From Neisseriaceae bacterium (lineage in GTDB: Bacteria; Pseudomonadota; Gammaproteobacteria; Burkholderiales; UBA11063): a stretch of DNA of 64,000 nucleotides. The translations under genes were made by a program, and so were the position numbers. The notes under the pieces were generated by a model that was given only the letters and a program-made list of their open reading frames with translations, had not been told where the DNA came from and ran no database searches. Position 1 is the first letter of the stretch; each line of letters starts with the position of its first letter. Below, in pieces: positions 33,886-43,901 of the stretch. Where the stretch lies: contig RXJX01000011.1 of the NCBI GenBank assembly GCA_003963245.1, positions 62,837 through 126,836 on the forward strand. The letters are read 5' to 3'.

Positions 33886-36021
33886 ATGACAAAAGACACT
33901 AAACAAGTATTGAGCGAAACAGTAGTTAATCCTTCACGCGTTATTTTAGCGCGTAAGAAAAATGGCTTAGATGAGTTTGATGGTAGTAGCATTATTAGTC
34001 GTGATGCTTTAGAGCGAGGCAAAAGTCGCAAAAGTCGTGGACCTCGTAAACCAGGGAAAGAAGAAGTCGCTGATGTAAAGAATTTAATGCGTTTGGTCGA
34101 TTTCGGAATTGAAAATCTTAGTGCCGAGGAATTACGTAAGCTTGAAGAACAAAAAACTAAATTACATTACCTGTTAGGTAAGGGTAAAGAGCGTGGCTAT
34201 GTCACTAATTCTGAAATAAATGATCATCTACCAGATCATATTATTGATCCTGAAATCATCGAACAAATTGTTATGATGATTGAAACGATTGGTATTAAGG
34301 TATTTGAATATGAGCCAAGTCAAGAAGAGCTTCTCATTTCAGGTACTTCTTCAGCAACTGTAAATGATGATGAATTTGCGGTTGAAGAAGCTGAGAAAAT
34401 TTTGACCAGTACTACAGCATCTAACGAGTTTGGGCGTACCACTGATCCGGTGCGGATGTATATGCGGGAGATTGGTACCTATGATTTATTAGATAAAACT
34501 GATGAGGCAGAGATTGCCCGTAAGTTAGAAACTAGTATTCAATCAATGATTTCGGCAATTGCAGATTGTCCAAAAATTGTAAATTTAATTTCTAGTGCTT
34601 ATCAGGATGTTCTAAATGGTAAGATAAAATTAGAAAACTTTGTTGATGAACTAATTGGCAATGATGATGATTCTCTGCTTAGTATGGAAAGTGTTGCTCC
34701 GGCAAGTTTTTCTGACGATGATGATGAAGAATTGTCTGGAATTGCCTTAGAAAAACTTCGCGAAGGAACAGCTGAATTTTTTGCCGAATTTGACAAACTT
34801 GTTGAAAAGCAAAATAAAGTAATTAATAAATATACTTCAAATTCTCCACAATATCAGGAAGTGTTGCAAGAGCTTACTGAACAATTAAGTAAAATTAGAT
34901 TTACAAATAAACAAATTGAGGTATTCTGTGATGTGTTGCGTGAAGCACATAAAGTTATTAAGCAACATGAGAACGAAATTTTTCATATTGCTTGTGAACT
35001 AATCAAAGTTCCTGAAGATCGTTTCCGTAAAGAGTTCATTGGAAATGAAACTGCTTGGGTTGAAACGCACGTTGCTGCCAAAAAATATTCTGATTTATTT
35101 GAAAGCATGAAGTTTGATATTGTTGAGCATCAGGAAAAAATTAAAGTTGTTGCGGATGATTTGCAAATTTCGGTTTCGGTAATTAAAAATCTGTATAAAC
35201 AGTTAATGATTGCTGAAAAAGAGCAGAAAAAAGCTCGTACTGATATGGTTGAATCCAACTTACGTTTGGTTATTTCAATTGCTAAAAAATATACTAACCG
35301 CGGTCTGCATTTTCTTGATTTGATTCAAGAAGGTAATATTGGCTTGATTAAAGCAATTGATAAGTTTCAATATCGTAAAGGGTTTAAATTTTCAACATAT
35401 GCTACTTGGTGGATTCGTCAGGCGATTACGCGTGCAATTGCCGATCAAGGACGTACTATTCGGATTCCAGTGCATATGATTGAGACAATCAATAAGATGA
35501 GCAAGGAGCATCGTAAGCTTTTACAAGAGAAATCTGGTGAACCATTAACTAAAGAGTTAGCCGAACGTATGGACATTAGCGAGGAAAAAGTTCGTAAAAT
35601 TTATCAGGTGGCATATGATTCTATTTCGATGGATGCTCCAATCGGTGATGAAGATGATGCTAGCTATGGTGATTTTATTGAAGATAAATCAACCGTGATT
35701 CCAGCTGAGCATGGTATTGATTATAGTTTAAAGAAAACAGTGCGTGAAGTGTTGGATACTCTGTCTCCTCGTGAAGCAAAGGTATTATGTATGCGTTTTG
35801 GTATTGATACTTTAACGGATCATACTTTGGAAGAGGTTGGTCGTCAATTTGATGTTACTCGTGAACGAATTCGTCAGATTGAAGCTAAAGCAATCCGTAA
35901 ATTACGCCAGCCAAATCGCTCAGATAAGCTTAAAAGCTTCCTAGATAGCTTCAATGAAGTTGAAGGCTTGGAACTTGAGCTTGGCGATGAGGAGTTTGAT
36001 GATATGATGGATGACGAATAA
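33886..36021 (+). CDS. rpoD: RNA polymerase primary sigma factor RpoD, with an extra acidic tail
   Basis: Housekeeping sigma-70 of 711 residues that recruits RNA polymerase to most promoters. Region 1.1 covers the first part after a basic N-terminus. The [11 protein letters not shown] motif (about 186-196) opens region 1.2, followed by the non-conserved acidic region. Region 2 ([20 protein letters not shown], then [13 protein letters not shown]), region 3 and region 4.2 ([18 protein letters not shown]) are complete. After the usual end ([10 protein letters not shown]) an acidic tail of about 25 residues follows, rich in Glu and Asp and ending MMDDE. The gene starts 12 bases after pgsA, without a strong ribosome-binding site, and is followed by a small terminator. 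Confidence 0.97.
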   Translation: MTKDTKQVLSETVVNPSRVILARKKNGLDEFDGSSIISRDALERGKSRKSRGPRKPGKEEVADVKNLMRLVDFGIENLSAEELRKLEEQKTKLHYLLGKGKERGYVTNSEINDHLPDHIIDPEIIEQIVMMIETIGIKVFEYEPSQEELLISGTSSATVNDDEFAVEEAEKILTSTTASNEFGRTTDPVRMYMREIGTYDLLDKTDEAEIARKLETSIQSMISAIADCPKIVNLISSAYQDVLNGKIKLENFVDELIGNDDDSLLSMESVAPASFSDDDDEELSGIALEKLREGTAEFFAEFDKLVEKQNKVINKYTSNSPQYQEVLQELTEQLSKIRFTNKQIEVFCDVLREAHKVIKQHENEIFHIACELIKVPEDRFRKEFIGNETAWVETHVAAKKYSDLFESMKFDIVEHQEKIKVVADDLQISVSVIKNLYKQLMIAEKEQKKARTDMVESNLRLVISIAKKYTNRGLHFLDLIQEGNIGLIKAIDKFQYRKGFKFSTYATWWIRQAITRAIADQGRTIRIPVHMIETINKMSKEHRKLLQEKSGEPLTKELAERMDISEEKVRKIYQVAYDSISMDAPIGDEDDASYGDFIEDKSTVIPAEHGIDYSLKKTVREVLDTLSPREAKVLCMRFGIDTLTDHTLEEVGRQFDVTRERIRQIEAKAIRKLRQPNRSDKLKSFLDSFNEVEGLELELGDEEFDDMMDDE

Positions 36022-36031
36022 ATTTTTATGT

Positions 36032-36054
36032 AAACGCCTTTAATCGGCGTTTCT
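36032..36054 (+). terminator. Hairpin after rpoD
   Basis: AAACGCC (36032-36038), seven-base loop, GGCGTTT (36046-36052). The T-run is short, so some read-through into the next gene is likely. Confidence 0.6.
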
Positions 36055-36099
36055 ACGTATAATAATTGTGAACAAGATTTAATAAGGAGGAGTGTAATA

Positions 36100-36684
36100 A
36101 TGAAAATTAGTAAAATAGTTATTAATTTAGGTCTAATAGTTGTTTGTGGTCAGCTTTTGTTTAGTTTGACAGGTTGTGCTAATGCGGCTTTAGCAGTTAC
36201 CGATCCTCGGAGCCTTAGTACAGTAACGAGTGATCAATATATCACTCGTGATCTGAGTATTAAATATATGGGGAGTGAATTTGAAAGTGATCATGTTTCA
36301 GCTACGGTTTATAATCATGAAGTTCTTTTAACCGGACAAGCAAGTAGCTTGGCTCAACGTATTAAAATAGTGCGGACTGCAAAAGAATTTGACAGCGTGC
36401 AAAAAGTTTATGATTATGTCGAAATTTCTTCTAAATACGTTTCAACTTCAAGCGAGGATACTTATATTACTGGTAAGGTAAAAAGTAGTTTATTTGGCAG
36501 CGGTGATATCAATAGCAATGATGTGAAAATTGTTACCGATAAGGGTGTTGTTTATATTTTGGGTCTCATAGCTAAATCTCAGTTGGAAAATATGATCAAT
36601 GTGACTAAAAGTATTGATGGTGTAAAAAAAGTTGTACCATTGGTTCATTATAAAGACTCTGATAGCAAGCTTAATCTATTTTAA
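36100..36684 (+). CDS. Dual-BON-domain outer-membrane lipoprotein (DolP/YraP-like)
   Basis: Predicted lipoprotein of 194 residues: signal peptide with lipobox SLTGC (Cys26), then two BON domains of about 60 residues (about 47-110 and 120-190). Each contains the alternating helix and VxxVYDYVEI or KGVVYILGLI strand pattern and a central Gly. This is the architecture of E. coli DolP (YraP), which binds anionic phospholipids and keeps the outer membrane intact. AAGGAGGAG just upstream is a strong ribosome-binding site. It lies between rpoD and recQ rather than at the E. coli locus. Confidence 0.85.
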   Translation: MKISKIVINLGLIVVCGQLLFSLTGCANAALAVTDPRSLSTVTSDQYITRDLSIKYMGSEFESDHVSATVYNHEVLLTGQASSLAQRIKIVRTAKEFDSVQKVYDYVEISSKYVSTSSEDTYITGKVKSSLFGSGDINSNDVKIVTDKGVVYILGLIAKSQLENMINVTKSIDGVKKVVPLVHYKDSDSKLNLF

Positions 36685-36717
36685 TTAGTATTTAAACTAG
36701 TAAATTAATAATTTACA

Positions 36718-38502
36718 GTGAGAAAACTAACTCCACTTGATATTTTAAATCAAGTTTATGGTTATCCATGTTTTGTTGGACAGCAAGAAGCGGTAATTAA
36801 CCATGTTCTTGCTGGTAGCAGTGCGCTAGCTTTGATGCCAACAGGTGGTGGCAAGTCACTATGTTATCAAATACCTGCACTATTGCTTGACGGGGTGACT
36901 ATTGTTGTCTCTCCGTTGATTGCTTTGATGCAGGATCAGGTTGCAACATTACTTGAGTACGGTATAGGTGCGGTGTATTTGTCGTCTGCTCTTTCTCCAG
37001 AGGAAAATCAGCTCTCTTTATCTAAAATTCGAAACGGACAGGTTAAGTTAATCTATCTTACACCAGAACGCCTAACTAATGACTGGTTTATCAGTTTTCT
37101 TTATAATCTTAACATTTCTCTATTTGCTATTGATGAAGCGCACTGTGTTTCACATTGGGGTCATGATTTTCGCCCTGAATATCAACGGCTTAGTACATTG
37201 GCTAAACTCTTTCCTAAAGTTCCTCGCTTGGCATTAACTGCAACTGCTGATTATTATACCAAGACAGATATTTTACATTTTTTGCAGCTGAAAGACGCGG
37301 CAGTTTTTAGTACTTCTTTTAATCGAGTTAATCTTTATTATGCTGCCCAAGAAAAAAATAATGGCAAAAAGCAGCTGCTTGATTATGTACTTAGAAATAA
37401 ATCTGATTCAGGAATAATTTATTGTAATTCACGTAAAAAAGTTGACGAAGTTGCTCAGTTTTTACAAAGCAGCGGAATCAATGCAATCAATTATCATGCT
37501 GGATTAGATAATGCAATTCGGATTGAACATCAAAATCAGTTTTTACAGAGCTCTAACGCATTAATGGTAGCAACAGTTGCTTTTGGTCTAGGTATTGATA
37601 AGCCAGATGTTCGCTATGTCTATCATTTTGACATGCCGCGCTCTATAGATGGCTTTTATCAGGAATCAGGACGGGCTGGACGTGATGGAATGGCTGCCAA
37701 TAGTATCGTTAATTATGGATTTAAAGAAATCTATGAATTATCACAAATGATTCTAGCCAGCGAGGTTAGCGATTTGAAGAAGCGCTACGAGTTGGATAAG
37801 TTAAAGAAAATGATTGCTTATTGTGATAGCTTGCAGTGTCGGCGTCAAAGTTTGCTTAGTGCACTTGGTGAGCAAAGTGAAAGTTGTGGACATTGTGATG
37901 TTTGTTTAAATCAGCACAATCTAATTGATGGCTCGGTCTTAGCTCAAAAAATATTGTCCGCAGTCTATCGAATGCAGCAAAAGTTTGCGATTACTCAGGT
38001 AATTGATGTTTTACGTGGCAAAGCAAGTATTGCTGTTCAGGTCTGGGAGCATCATCGACTTTCAACCTTTGGTATAGCTAGCGAGTACAGTGAGAAGGAT
38101 TTAAGACGAAGTATACGTCAATTATATAGCCAAAACCTTTTAGATATAGATTTTAGCAATGGAGCCCTAAAGCTTAATGCCAATTCCTTACCAGTGTTAC
38201 GTGGTATTCAATCAGTCTGGTTTAAAAAGAACCCAAGCAAAGTTACAGAAATTAGTGGTTCGAATCACTGGTTAAAAACTGAGCTAGAGGAACGAATTTA
38301 TCAGAATTTGCTTAATTGGCGACATAGTATGGCAATTCGGCACAAAGTTTCTCACCATGCAATTTTATCAGATCGTAGTTTACGTGAAATCTTGAATAGC
38401 AGACCACAGACATTGGCTGATTTAAATCAAGTATATGGAATAGGGCAGGTTAAATTAGAACGAATGGGAAATGATATTCTAAACTTATTACAATATCAAT
38501 AA
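36718..38502 (+). CDS. recQ: ATP-dependent DNA helicase RecQ (GTG start)
   Basis: 3'-to-5' superfamily 2 helicase of 594 residues acting in recombination and fork repair. Walker A is MPTGGGKSLCYQ (near residue 40), the DEAH-type box is IDEAHCVSHWGHDFRPEY, and motif VI is QESGRAGRDG. The zinc cluster (CRRQSLL, then CGHCDVC), winged helix and a C-terminal HRDC domain follow. The start is GTG at 36718, forced by the conserved N-terminus; no good ribosome-binding site precedes it, so translation may be weak or coupled to the upstream gene. Confidence 0.96.
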   Translation: MRKLTPLDILNQVYGYPCFVGQQEAVINHVLAGSSALALMPTGGGKSLCYQIPALLLDGVTIVVSPLIALMQDQVATLLEYGIGAVYLSSALSPEENQLSLSKIRNGQVKLIYLTPERLTNDWFISFLYNLNISLFAIDEAHCVSHWGHDFRPEYQRLSTLAKLFPKVPRLALTATADYYTKTDILHFLQLKDAAVFSTSFNRVNLYYAAQEKNNGKKQLLDYVLRNKSDSGIIYCNSRKKVDEVAQFLQSSGINAINYHAGLDNAIRIEHQNQFLQSSNALMVATVAFGLGIDKPDVRYVYHFDMPRSIDGFYQESGRAGRDGMAANSIVNYGFKEIYELSQMILASEVSDLKKRYELDKLKKMIAYCDSLQCRRQSLLSALGEQSESCGHCDVCLNQHNLIDGSVLAQKILSAVYRMQQKFAITQVIDVLRGKASIAVQVWEHHRLSTFGIASEYSEKDLRRSIRQLYSQNLLDIDFSNGALKLNANSLPVLRGIQSVWFKKNPSKVTEISGSNHWLKTELEERIYQNLLNWRHSMAIRHKVSHHAILSDRSLREILNSRPQTLADLNQVYGIGQVKLERMGNDILNLLQYQ

Positions 38503-38506
38503 AAAA

Positions 38507-38531
38507 TCCTGAATATAATTCAGGACTTTTT
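38507..38531. terminator. Bidirectional terminator between recQ and rpsT
   Basis: TCCTGAAT (38507-38514), three-base loop, ATTCAGGA (38518-38525), with A-run on the left and CTTTTT on the right, between the convergent recQ and rpsT genes. Confidence 0.85.
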
Positions 38532-38546
38532 ATGCATGATGCTTGA

Positions 38547-38810
38547 TTAAGCCATTGCTTTAATTTTAGCAGACAATTTACTTTTATGACGAGCTGCTTT
38601 ATTTTTATGGAAAATGCCTTTACGAGCAATTTTATCAATAGTTGATTGAGCGCTAACAAATTCAGTTTTAGCAACTTCTTTGTCTCCAGCTTGAACTGCT
38701 TTTAATACTTTTTTAATTGCAGTACGGAATTGAGTACGTAATGCAAAGTTATGTTCACGACGAGTAACCGATTGACGAGCGCGTTTGCGAGCTTGAGCTG
38801 TATTAGCCAT
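38547..38810 (-). CDS. rpsT: 30S ribosomal protein S20
   Basis: Small-subunit primary 16S rRNA-binding protein of 87 residues, full length and strongly basic, beginning [14 protein letters not shown] and including the [12 protein letters not shown] segment. The start is ATG behind AAAGGA. A leader of about 70 bases precedes it from the predicted promoter, which could allow the autoregulation known for S20, but no specific structure was established. Confidence 0.98.
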   Translation of the reverse strand: MANTAQARKRARQSVTRREHNFALRTQFRTAIKKVLKAVQAGDKEVAKTEFVSAQSTIDKIARKGIFHKNKAARHKSKLSAKIKAMA

Positions 38811-38889
38811 GTAATTTTTTTCCTTTAATTAATGTAAAATTTTTTACGGTGAGGAGCCGCAACTAAAAATTTACGAGACACTTCCCATT

Positions 38890-38898
38890 ATTATAACA
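38890..38898 (-). promoter_or_regulatory. Extended -10 promoter of rpsT
   Basis: On the minus strand TGTTATAAT forms an extended -10 box. The transcript would start near 38883 with a G-rich first stretch and run about 72 bases to the rpsT ATG. Confidence 0.6.
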
Positions 38899-38916
38899 TA
38901 AGCAAATTTAATAGAT

Positions 38917-40257
38917 TTATCTAATTTTAGCTAATTGTTTCAATTTATATGATTTTTTCATCTGATAGGCAATACTAAGTATTCCAATCCATAATGGCAT
39001 TAAATAAACTGCCATTTGCATATCCGGCATTTGTGTCATGACAACAATAACCAAGAAAAGTATTCCTATTGCTAAGTAGTTACTTGCCGGATATAATGGT
39101 AAGCGATATTTTAAATCAGGATTTTGTTTACGAAAATACAAGTGGCAAATTAAGATTGTAGTCCAGGTAACAATGATTGAGGTAGTTGCAATTGCAATTA
39201 GATAAAGTATTGCTTTATCTGGAAACCAATAGTTAATTAACACAGTAAGCGCAATTATAATGCAAGTAAAAATTACCGCATTATGGGGAATTTGTTTGCT
39301 ATTTATCTTCGCTAACCCTTGTGGTGCACTGCTTTGGCGTGCCAAATTAGCTAGCATCCGAGCCGCGGCATACAAGCAACTATTAAACGCTGAAAGCGCG
39401 GCAGTAATGGCGATTAGATTCATAACTCCAGCGGCGGCGGGTATGCCTATTTTACGAAATACATCGACAAATGGGCTAACGTCTGCTGATAGTTTATTCC
39501 ACGGATAGAGACAAATTATTACCGATAATGTTCCAATATAAAAAATAACAATCCGGAAAATCACCCCATTAATTGCTCGTGGTACACTTTTTTGCGGATT
39601 TTCAGCATCTGCTGCCGCAATGCCAACGAACTGAGTTCCACCAAATGAAAAAATAACCAGTACCATTGAAAATAAGAAACCACTGCTACCTTTTGCAAAG
39701 AAATTATGCGCAATATTAGTCTGGAAATTTGTAGCTACGCCAGAATGAATACTAGTATCAAAACACATTAGATAGATTGCAAAAAGAATCATAGCAATAA
39801 TAGTTACTACTTTAATTCCGGCAAACCAAAATTCAAATTCGCCAAATAAATTTACGTTGATCATATTGATTGTAAAGAATATAAGCAAAATTGCAGCTAT
39901 CGTAATCCAGTGTGGAATACCGGGAAACCATAAATCTAAGAAATAAGTTACAGCGGTAATTTCGAGCATACAGACAATAGTATATTCAAGCCAGGCATAC
40001 CAACCAGATAAAAAGCCAAGATATCCACCGACATATCTATGAGCATAGTGGCTAAATGCACCAGAGTTTGGCTCATGTACTACCATTTCACCAAGCGCGC
40101 GCATAATGATGTACATTACTAAGCCACCAATGATGTAGGATAGAATAATTGATGGACCCGTGAGTTGAATTGATTTTGCAGCACCAAAGAATAACCCAGT
40201 CCCAATTGCACCGCCCAGTGCAATCATTTGAATATGGCGGTTTTTAAGTTTAGCCAT
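38917..40257 (-). CDS. Amino-acid permease, AAT family (third of three tandem copies)
   Basis: APC-superfamily proton symporter of 446 residues with 12 predicted membrane segments. The AAT-family signature near the N-terminus reads HIQMIALGGAIGTGLFFGAA, followed by MRALGEMVV and SGAFSHYA. The mid-protein FGGTQFVGIAAADAENPQK and SAFNSCLYAAARML segments also match ProY/AroP/GabP-like carriers. The substrate cannot be told from sequence. It overlaps the preceding permease gene by eight bases and is the last gene of the rnm operon. Copies 2 and 3 are visibly closer to each other than to copy 1. Confidence 0.88.
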   Translation of the reverse strand: MAKLKNRHIQMIALGGAIGTGLFFGAAKSIQLTGPSIILSYIIGGLVMYIIMRALGEMVVHEPNSGAFSHYAHRYVGGYLGFLSGWYAWLEYTIVCMLEITAVTYFLDLWFPGIPHWITIAAILLIFFTINMINVNLFGEFEFWFAGIKVVTIIAMILFAIYLMCFDTSIHSGVATNFQTNIAHNFFAKGSSGFLFSMVLVIFSFGGTQFVGIAAADAENPQKSVPRAINGVIFRIVIFYIGTLSVIICLYPWNKLSADVSPFVDVFRKIGIPAAAGVMNLIAITAALSAFNSCLYAAARMLANLARQSSAPQGLAKINSKQIPHNAVIFTCIIIALTVLINYWFPDKAILYLIAIATTSIIVTWTTILICHLYFRKQNPDLKYRLPLYPASNYLAIGILFLVIVVMTQMPDMQMAVYLMPLWIGILSIAYQMKKSYKLKQLAKIR

Positions 40258-41611
40258 TGGCTTTGCTTTTTATTTTTTTATTGAAAGCATAGAAGATTGA
40301 TAGTGCAAAAATCCAGATTGGTGTAACAATTACACTGGCGCGCATATCATCCATCCATAACATAATAAACATTACCATAATTAAAAAGCACATTGCAAAA
40401 ATATTGCTAAATGGGTAGAGAATTAAGCGGTAACTAATTTTTTCTAATGCGACTTTTTTACGGAAATAAACTTGAGTTAGAAGAATTAAAAACCAGCAAG
40501 TTAAAATTGCGCAAGTGGCAATAGTTAAGAGGTACATAATTGCTTTTTCAGGAAATGCATAATTAACAATAACACTGATTAAAATGCAAAAGCTAGTAAA
40601 TAATAATGCTCTGCTTGGAATATTAATCTTATTAAGTTTAGCTAAACGTTTAGGCGCAGAGCCTTGTTCCGATAGGCTAAATAGTATTCGTGAGGCTGCG
40701 TACATGCAGCTATTAAATGCTGATAGTGCTGCAGTAATTGCTACTGCATTCATTACATTTGCTGCTTGATTGATTCCAATTTCTTTAAACACATCAACAA
40801 AGGGGCTAACATTAGCATTTAATTTATTAAATGGATATAAACAGATAATCGCAAAGATTGTCAAAATATAAAAAAGAATGATCCGGACTATCACACCGCT
40901 AATTGCTTGAGGAATCGATTTACGTGGGTTTTCTGCTTCTCCTGCAGCAATGCTTACAAACTCAGTACCACCGAAAGAAAAGATAACGATTGCAAGAGAG
41001 AAAAGAAAGCCTTTAGTGCCACTGGCAAAAAATACGTCCAAGCTTGCGTAGCTATGTAAGCTAGTAATTGTTCCAGCATGAATATGAGGATTGAAGGTGA
41101 CTAAATATGCACTAAAGAATAGCATTAGAATAATCGCAGCTATTTTTATACCAGCAAACCAAAATTCAAACTCACCAAATAAGCGAACACTAATTAATTG
41201 TACCATTGTAAAGATTAGTAGCAAGCCAAGGCATACCAGCCAGTGAGGTAATCCTGGAATCCAGTAATCTAAAAAGAACGTTACAGCAGTTAGTTCGACC
41301 ATACATACAACCGTATATTCAAACCATGCTGTCCAGCCAGCAATAAATCCCGCATAGCTATTAATATAACGGTTGGCATAATCACTAAATGAACCAGATG
41401 AGGGATGATGCACTGTCATTTCACCAAGCGCGCGCATAATTATGTAAATAACAAGTCCGCCTAAAATATATGACAGAATTATGGATGGACCAGTGGATTG
41501 GATTGATTTAGCTGCGCCAAAAAATAAGCCTGTGCCAATAACGCCACCTAAGGCAATCATTTGAATGTGACGATTTTTGAGTGGGTGTTGTAATTTCTTT
41601 TGTTCTGTCAT
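40250..41611 (-). CDS. Amino-acid permease, AAT family (second of three tandem copies)
   Basis: Proton-coupled amino-acid importer of 453 residues with 12 membrane segments. It has the signature HIQMIALGGVIGTGLFFGAA, then MRALGEMTV, and FGGTEFVSIAAGEAENPRK. Its start lies one base after the preceding permease stop, and it overlaps the next by eight bases, so all three are translated from one message. The Glu in FGGTE is kept here and in copy 1 but is Gln in copy 3, suggesting that substrate preference has diverged. Confidence 0.88.
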   Translation of the reverse strand: MTEQKKLQHPLKNRHIQMIALGGVIGTGLFFGAAKSIQSTGPSIILSYILGGLVIYIIMRALGEMTVHHPSSGSFSDYANRYINSYAGFIAGWTAWFEYTVVCMVELTAVTFFLDYWIPGLPHWLVCLGLLLIFTMVQLISVRLFGEFEFWFAGIKIAAIILMLFFSAYLVTFNPHIHAGTITSLHSYASLDVFFASGTKGFLFSLAIVIFSFGGTEFVSIAAGEAENPRKSIPQAISGVIVRIILFYILTIFAIICLYPFNKLNANVSPFVDVFKEIGINQAANVMNAVAITAALSAFNSCMYAASRILFSLSEQGSAPKRLAKLNKINIPSRALLFTSFCILISVIVNYAFPEKAIMYLLTIATCAILTCWFLILLTQVYFRKKVALEKISYRLILYPFSNIFAMCFLIMVMFIMLWMDDMRASVIVTPIWIFALSIFYAFNKKIKSKANG

Positions 41612-41612
41612 A

Positions 41613-42956
41613 TTATCTACCTGCGAATTTAGTTTTGATAAAATAGCCGATGCTTAATAAACATAGCCAAATTGGTGCAATTATAATTGCGAGTTTAAAA
41701 TCGGGCATAAAATACATAATTCCTGCTACCATTACCAGAAATATTATAGCTATCAATGAACTTAAAGGATAGAGGAAAATTGGATAATCGCTAACACCAG
41801 TAAATTTGCGTTTAAAATTAATGTGAGTGACTAAAATGGTAATCCAATTAATTATTGCTGCAATAGTGGCGATTGATAATAAAACATTAAAAATTTGTTT
41901 GGGATAGAGGTAATTTAGAAAAACAGTTAACCCAATACAGATTATTGAAAATACAATCGCGTTAGTTGGGCTACCTTTTACCGAAACTTTAGTCATTGCT
42001 TGTGGTGCATTGCCTTGCAGACCAAGGTTATAAACCATTCGTGCTGTACCATAGATTCCACTATTTAAGGAAGAGAGGGCAGCAGTTATTGCAACTAAGT
42101 TCATTAGGCTGGCAGCTTTGGCAATTCCGATTTGTTGAAATACATCGACAAATGGACTAATGTGTGAATCAATTTTATTCCACGGATAAAGACACATAAT
42201 AATTGCGAGTGTAGCAATGTAGAATAATAATATTCGAATAATAATTCCATTTATTGCCATTGGAATAGTTTTTTTTGGGTTCTCTGCTTCAGCCGCAGTA
42301 ATTCCAACTAATTCCGTGCCGCCAAATGAAAATACTACTACTACGAATGATAATAAAAATCCTTGGAGTCCATTGGCAAAGAAACCACCATTTTGCCACA
42401 AGTTATTTACGTTAGAAACGCTTTGCTGGTGATTATTACTAAAGCCAAGAATATACAAACCGAACAATACCAAGCAAATTACAGTTGTAACTTTGATTCC
42501 GGCAAACCAGAATTCAAATTCGCCAAACATGCGGACATTAAGGAGATTGATTCCGGTGAAAAGGACTATAACAACCAATGTGATAATCCAATGAACAGAC
42601 TGTGGAAACCAATAATCCATGAAGATTCCAGTTGCAGTGAGTTCCAGCATGCAGACAATGATGTAATTAAACCAGTAATTCCAGCCCGAGACAAATCCGG
42701 CATAATTACCAATATATTTATAAGCGTAATAACTAAATGATCCAGAGCTTGGTTCAGCGACAGCCATTTCGCCAAGGGCACGGACAATGATATACATCAT
42801 TATTCCGCCGATGCTGTAAGAGAGCAGTATCGCTGGTCCGGCGAGTTTTATTGAGCCACCACTGCCAAAGAAGAAGCCTGTGCCGATTGCGCTACCAAGA
42901 GCAATCATTAAGATATGTCGCGAAGTAAGACCGTGTTTAAGTTTATTTTTTAACAT
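41613..42956 (-). CDS. Amino-acid permease, AAT family (first of three tandem copies)
   Basis: Proton-coupled amino-acid importer of 447 residues. The signature reads HILMIALGSAIGTGFFFGSG, followed by VRALGEMAVAEPSSGSFSYYA and FGGTELVGITAAEAENPKK. Its start overlaps the 3' end of rnm by seven bases. Of the three copies, this one is the most diverged (GSGGSIKL rather than GAAKSIQ). The operon context gives no hint of the substrate; no amino-acid biosynthesis or degradation gene is adjacent except proC upstream, which lies in a different transcription unit. Confidence 0.88.
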   Translation of the reverse strand: MLKNKLKHGLTSRHILMIALGSAIGTGFFFGSGGSIKLAGPAILLSYSIGGIMMYIIVRALGEMAVAEPSSGSFSYYAYKYIGNYAGFVSGWNYWFNYIIVCMLELTATGIFMDYWFPQSVHWIITLVVIVLFTGINLLNVRMFGEFEFWFAGIKVTTVICLVLFGLYILGFSNNHQQSVSNVNNLWQNGGFFANGLQGFLLSFVVVVFSFGGTELVGITAAEAENPKKTIPMAINGIIIRILLFYIATLAIIMCLYPWNKIDSHISPFVDVFQQIGIAKAASLMNLVAITAALSSLNSGIYGTARMVYNLGLQGNAPQAMTKVSVKGSPTNAIVFSIICIGLTVFLNYLYPKQIFNVLLSIATIAAIINWITILVTHINFKRKFTGVSDYPIFLYPLSSLIAIIFLVMVAGIMYFMPDFKLAIIIAPIWLCLLSIGYFIKTKFAGR

Positions 42957-43834
42957 TGTTCACCGTGAGTATAAATTTCAGGAGCTATTCCAATATGTGA
43001 AAATACCGTATCTAGACCATTGGGGAGTGCTTTATTTTTGCCCGGACGGATAGTTCGGTAGCTTTCTTCTTGATGGAAATCGCTGCCAACGCTAGCTAGA
43101 AGTCCACTAACTCGGCAGATAGAAGCAATATTTTCTTCATCTTGTAATGAATGTGAGCTACTGATAACTTCAATACCAATGCCACCATAATTTTTAAATT
43201 CGTCAATTAGCTTTAATAGTTTTGTTCGAGTAAATTTATAACGGCTAGGGTGAGCAATAATAGCAATACCACCACTATCGGTAATCCATTTAACCGCATT
43301 TTCTAAACTTGCCCAAGACTGCTGAGTATAGCCGACTTTACCTGGGGCTAAGAACTTTTCAAATGCTTTGCCAGGTTTAGCATGTCCAGCATCAACCAGC
43401 CACTTTCCGAAGTGGGTGCGGCTAATGGCTTCAGGATGCTCACACAGCGCCATCGCACCTTCAAAAGCACCATGGATACCAACTTTAGTTAGATTATGTG
43501 CAATGCGTTTAGCTCGTTCAATCCGAGATGTGCGTAATTTTGCTAATTCTTCAACCAGCTGTTGATTGTTTTCATCTATACCTAAGCCAACGATATGAAT
43601 TAATGTATTGTGATGCCATGTGACAGAAATTTCAACACCTGAGATAAAATTTAGCGCTAATTGTTGACAAATTTTACGAGCTTCAGAGATTCCCTCAACT
43701 GTATCATGATCAGTTAACGCTTGATAGAGTGCACCATTGCTTTTTGCTAGATTCATAACTTCAGATACACTTAATGAGCCATCTGAGTGAGTACTATGGC
43801 AATGCAAATCAATCGGAATAAATTTTTTTTCCAT
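42950..43834 (-). CDS. rnm: PHP-domain 5'-3' exoribonuclease Rnm (RNase AM, YciV/TrpH)
   Basis: Metal-dependent PHP-family phosphoesterase of 294 residues. E. coli YciV (RNase AM) matures the 5' ends of 5S and 23S rRNA and degrades short RNAs. The PHP metal ligands are seen in DLHCHSTHSDGS (about 8-19), LTDHDTVEG, GVEIS, IAHPSRY and GSDFHQEE. Insertion and length fit TrpH/YciV rather than HisK. The start at 43834 has only a weak AAAGA upstream. It heads an operon with three permeases, an unusual partnership, and its promoter region contains a terminator-like hairpin. Confidence 0.87.
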   Translation of the reverse strand: MEKKFIPIDLHCHSTHSDGSLSVSEVMNLAKSNGALYQALTDHDTVEGISEARKICQQLALNFISGVEISVTWHHNTLIHIVGLGIDENNQQLVEELAKLRTSRIERAKRIAHNLTKVGIHGAFEGAMALCEHPEAISRTHFGKWLVDAGHAKPGKAFEKFLAPGKVGYTQQSWASLENAVKWITDSGGIAIIAHPSRYKFTRTKLLKLIDEFKNYGGIGIEVISSSHSLQDEENIASICRVSGLLASVGSDFHQEESYRTIRPGKNKALPNGLDTVFSHIGIAPEIYTHGEQC

Positions 43835-43850
43835 GGTATTAGTCTTTTAA

Positions 43851-43890
43851 ATAAAAAAATAACTACCCAACAGATGGGAGGGTAGTTATT
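43851..43890 (-). terminator. Strong terminator hairpin at the start of the rnm leader
   Basis: On the minus strand AATAACTACCC and GGGTAGTTATT (43890-43880 and 43868-43858) form a perfect 11-base-pair stem with an 11-base loop, followed by seven T's. It would end transcripts from yggS-proC, but it also lies directly behind the promoter at 43902-43930, so every rnm transcript must pass it. Confidence 0.85.
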
Positions 43891-43901
43891 ATTAGCTAGT
43901 A

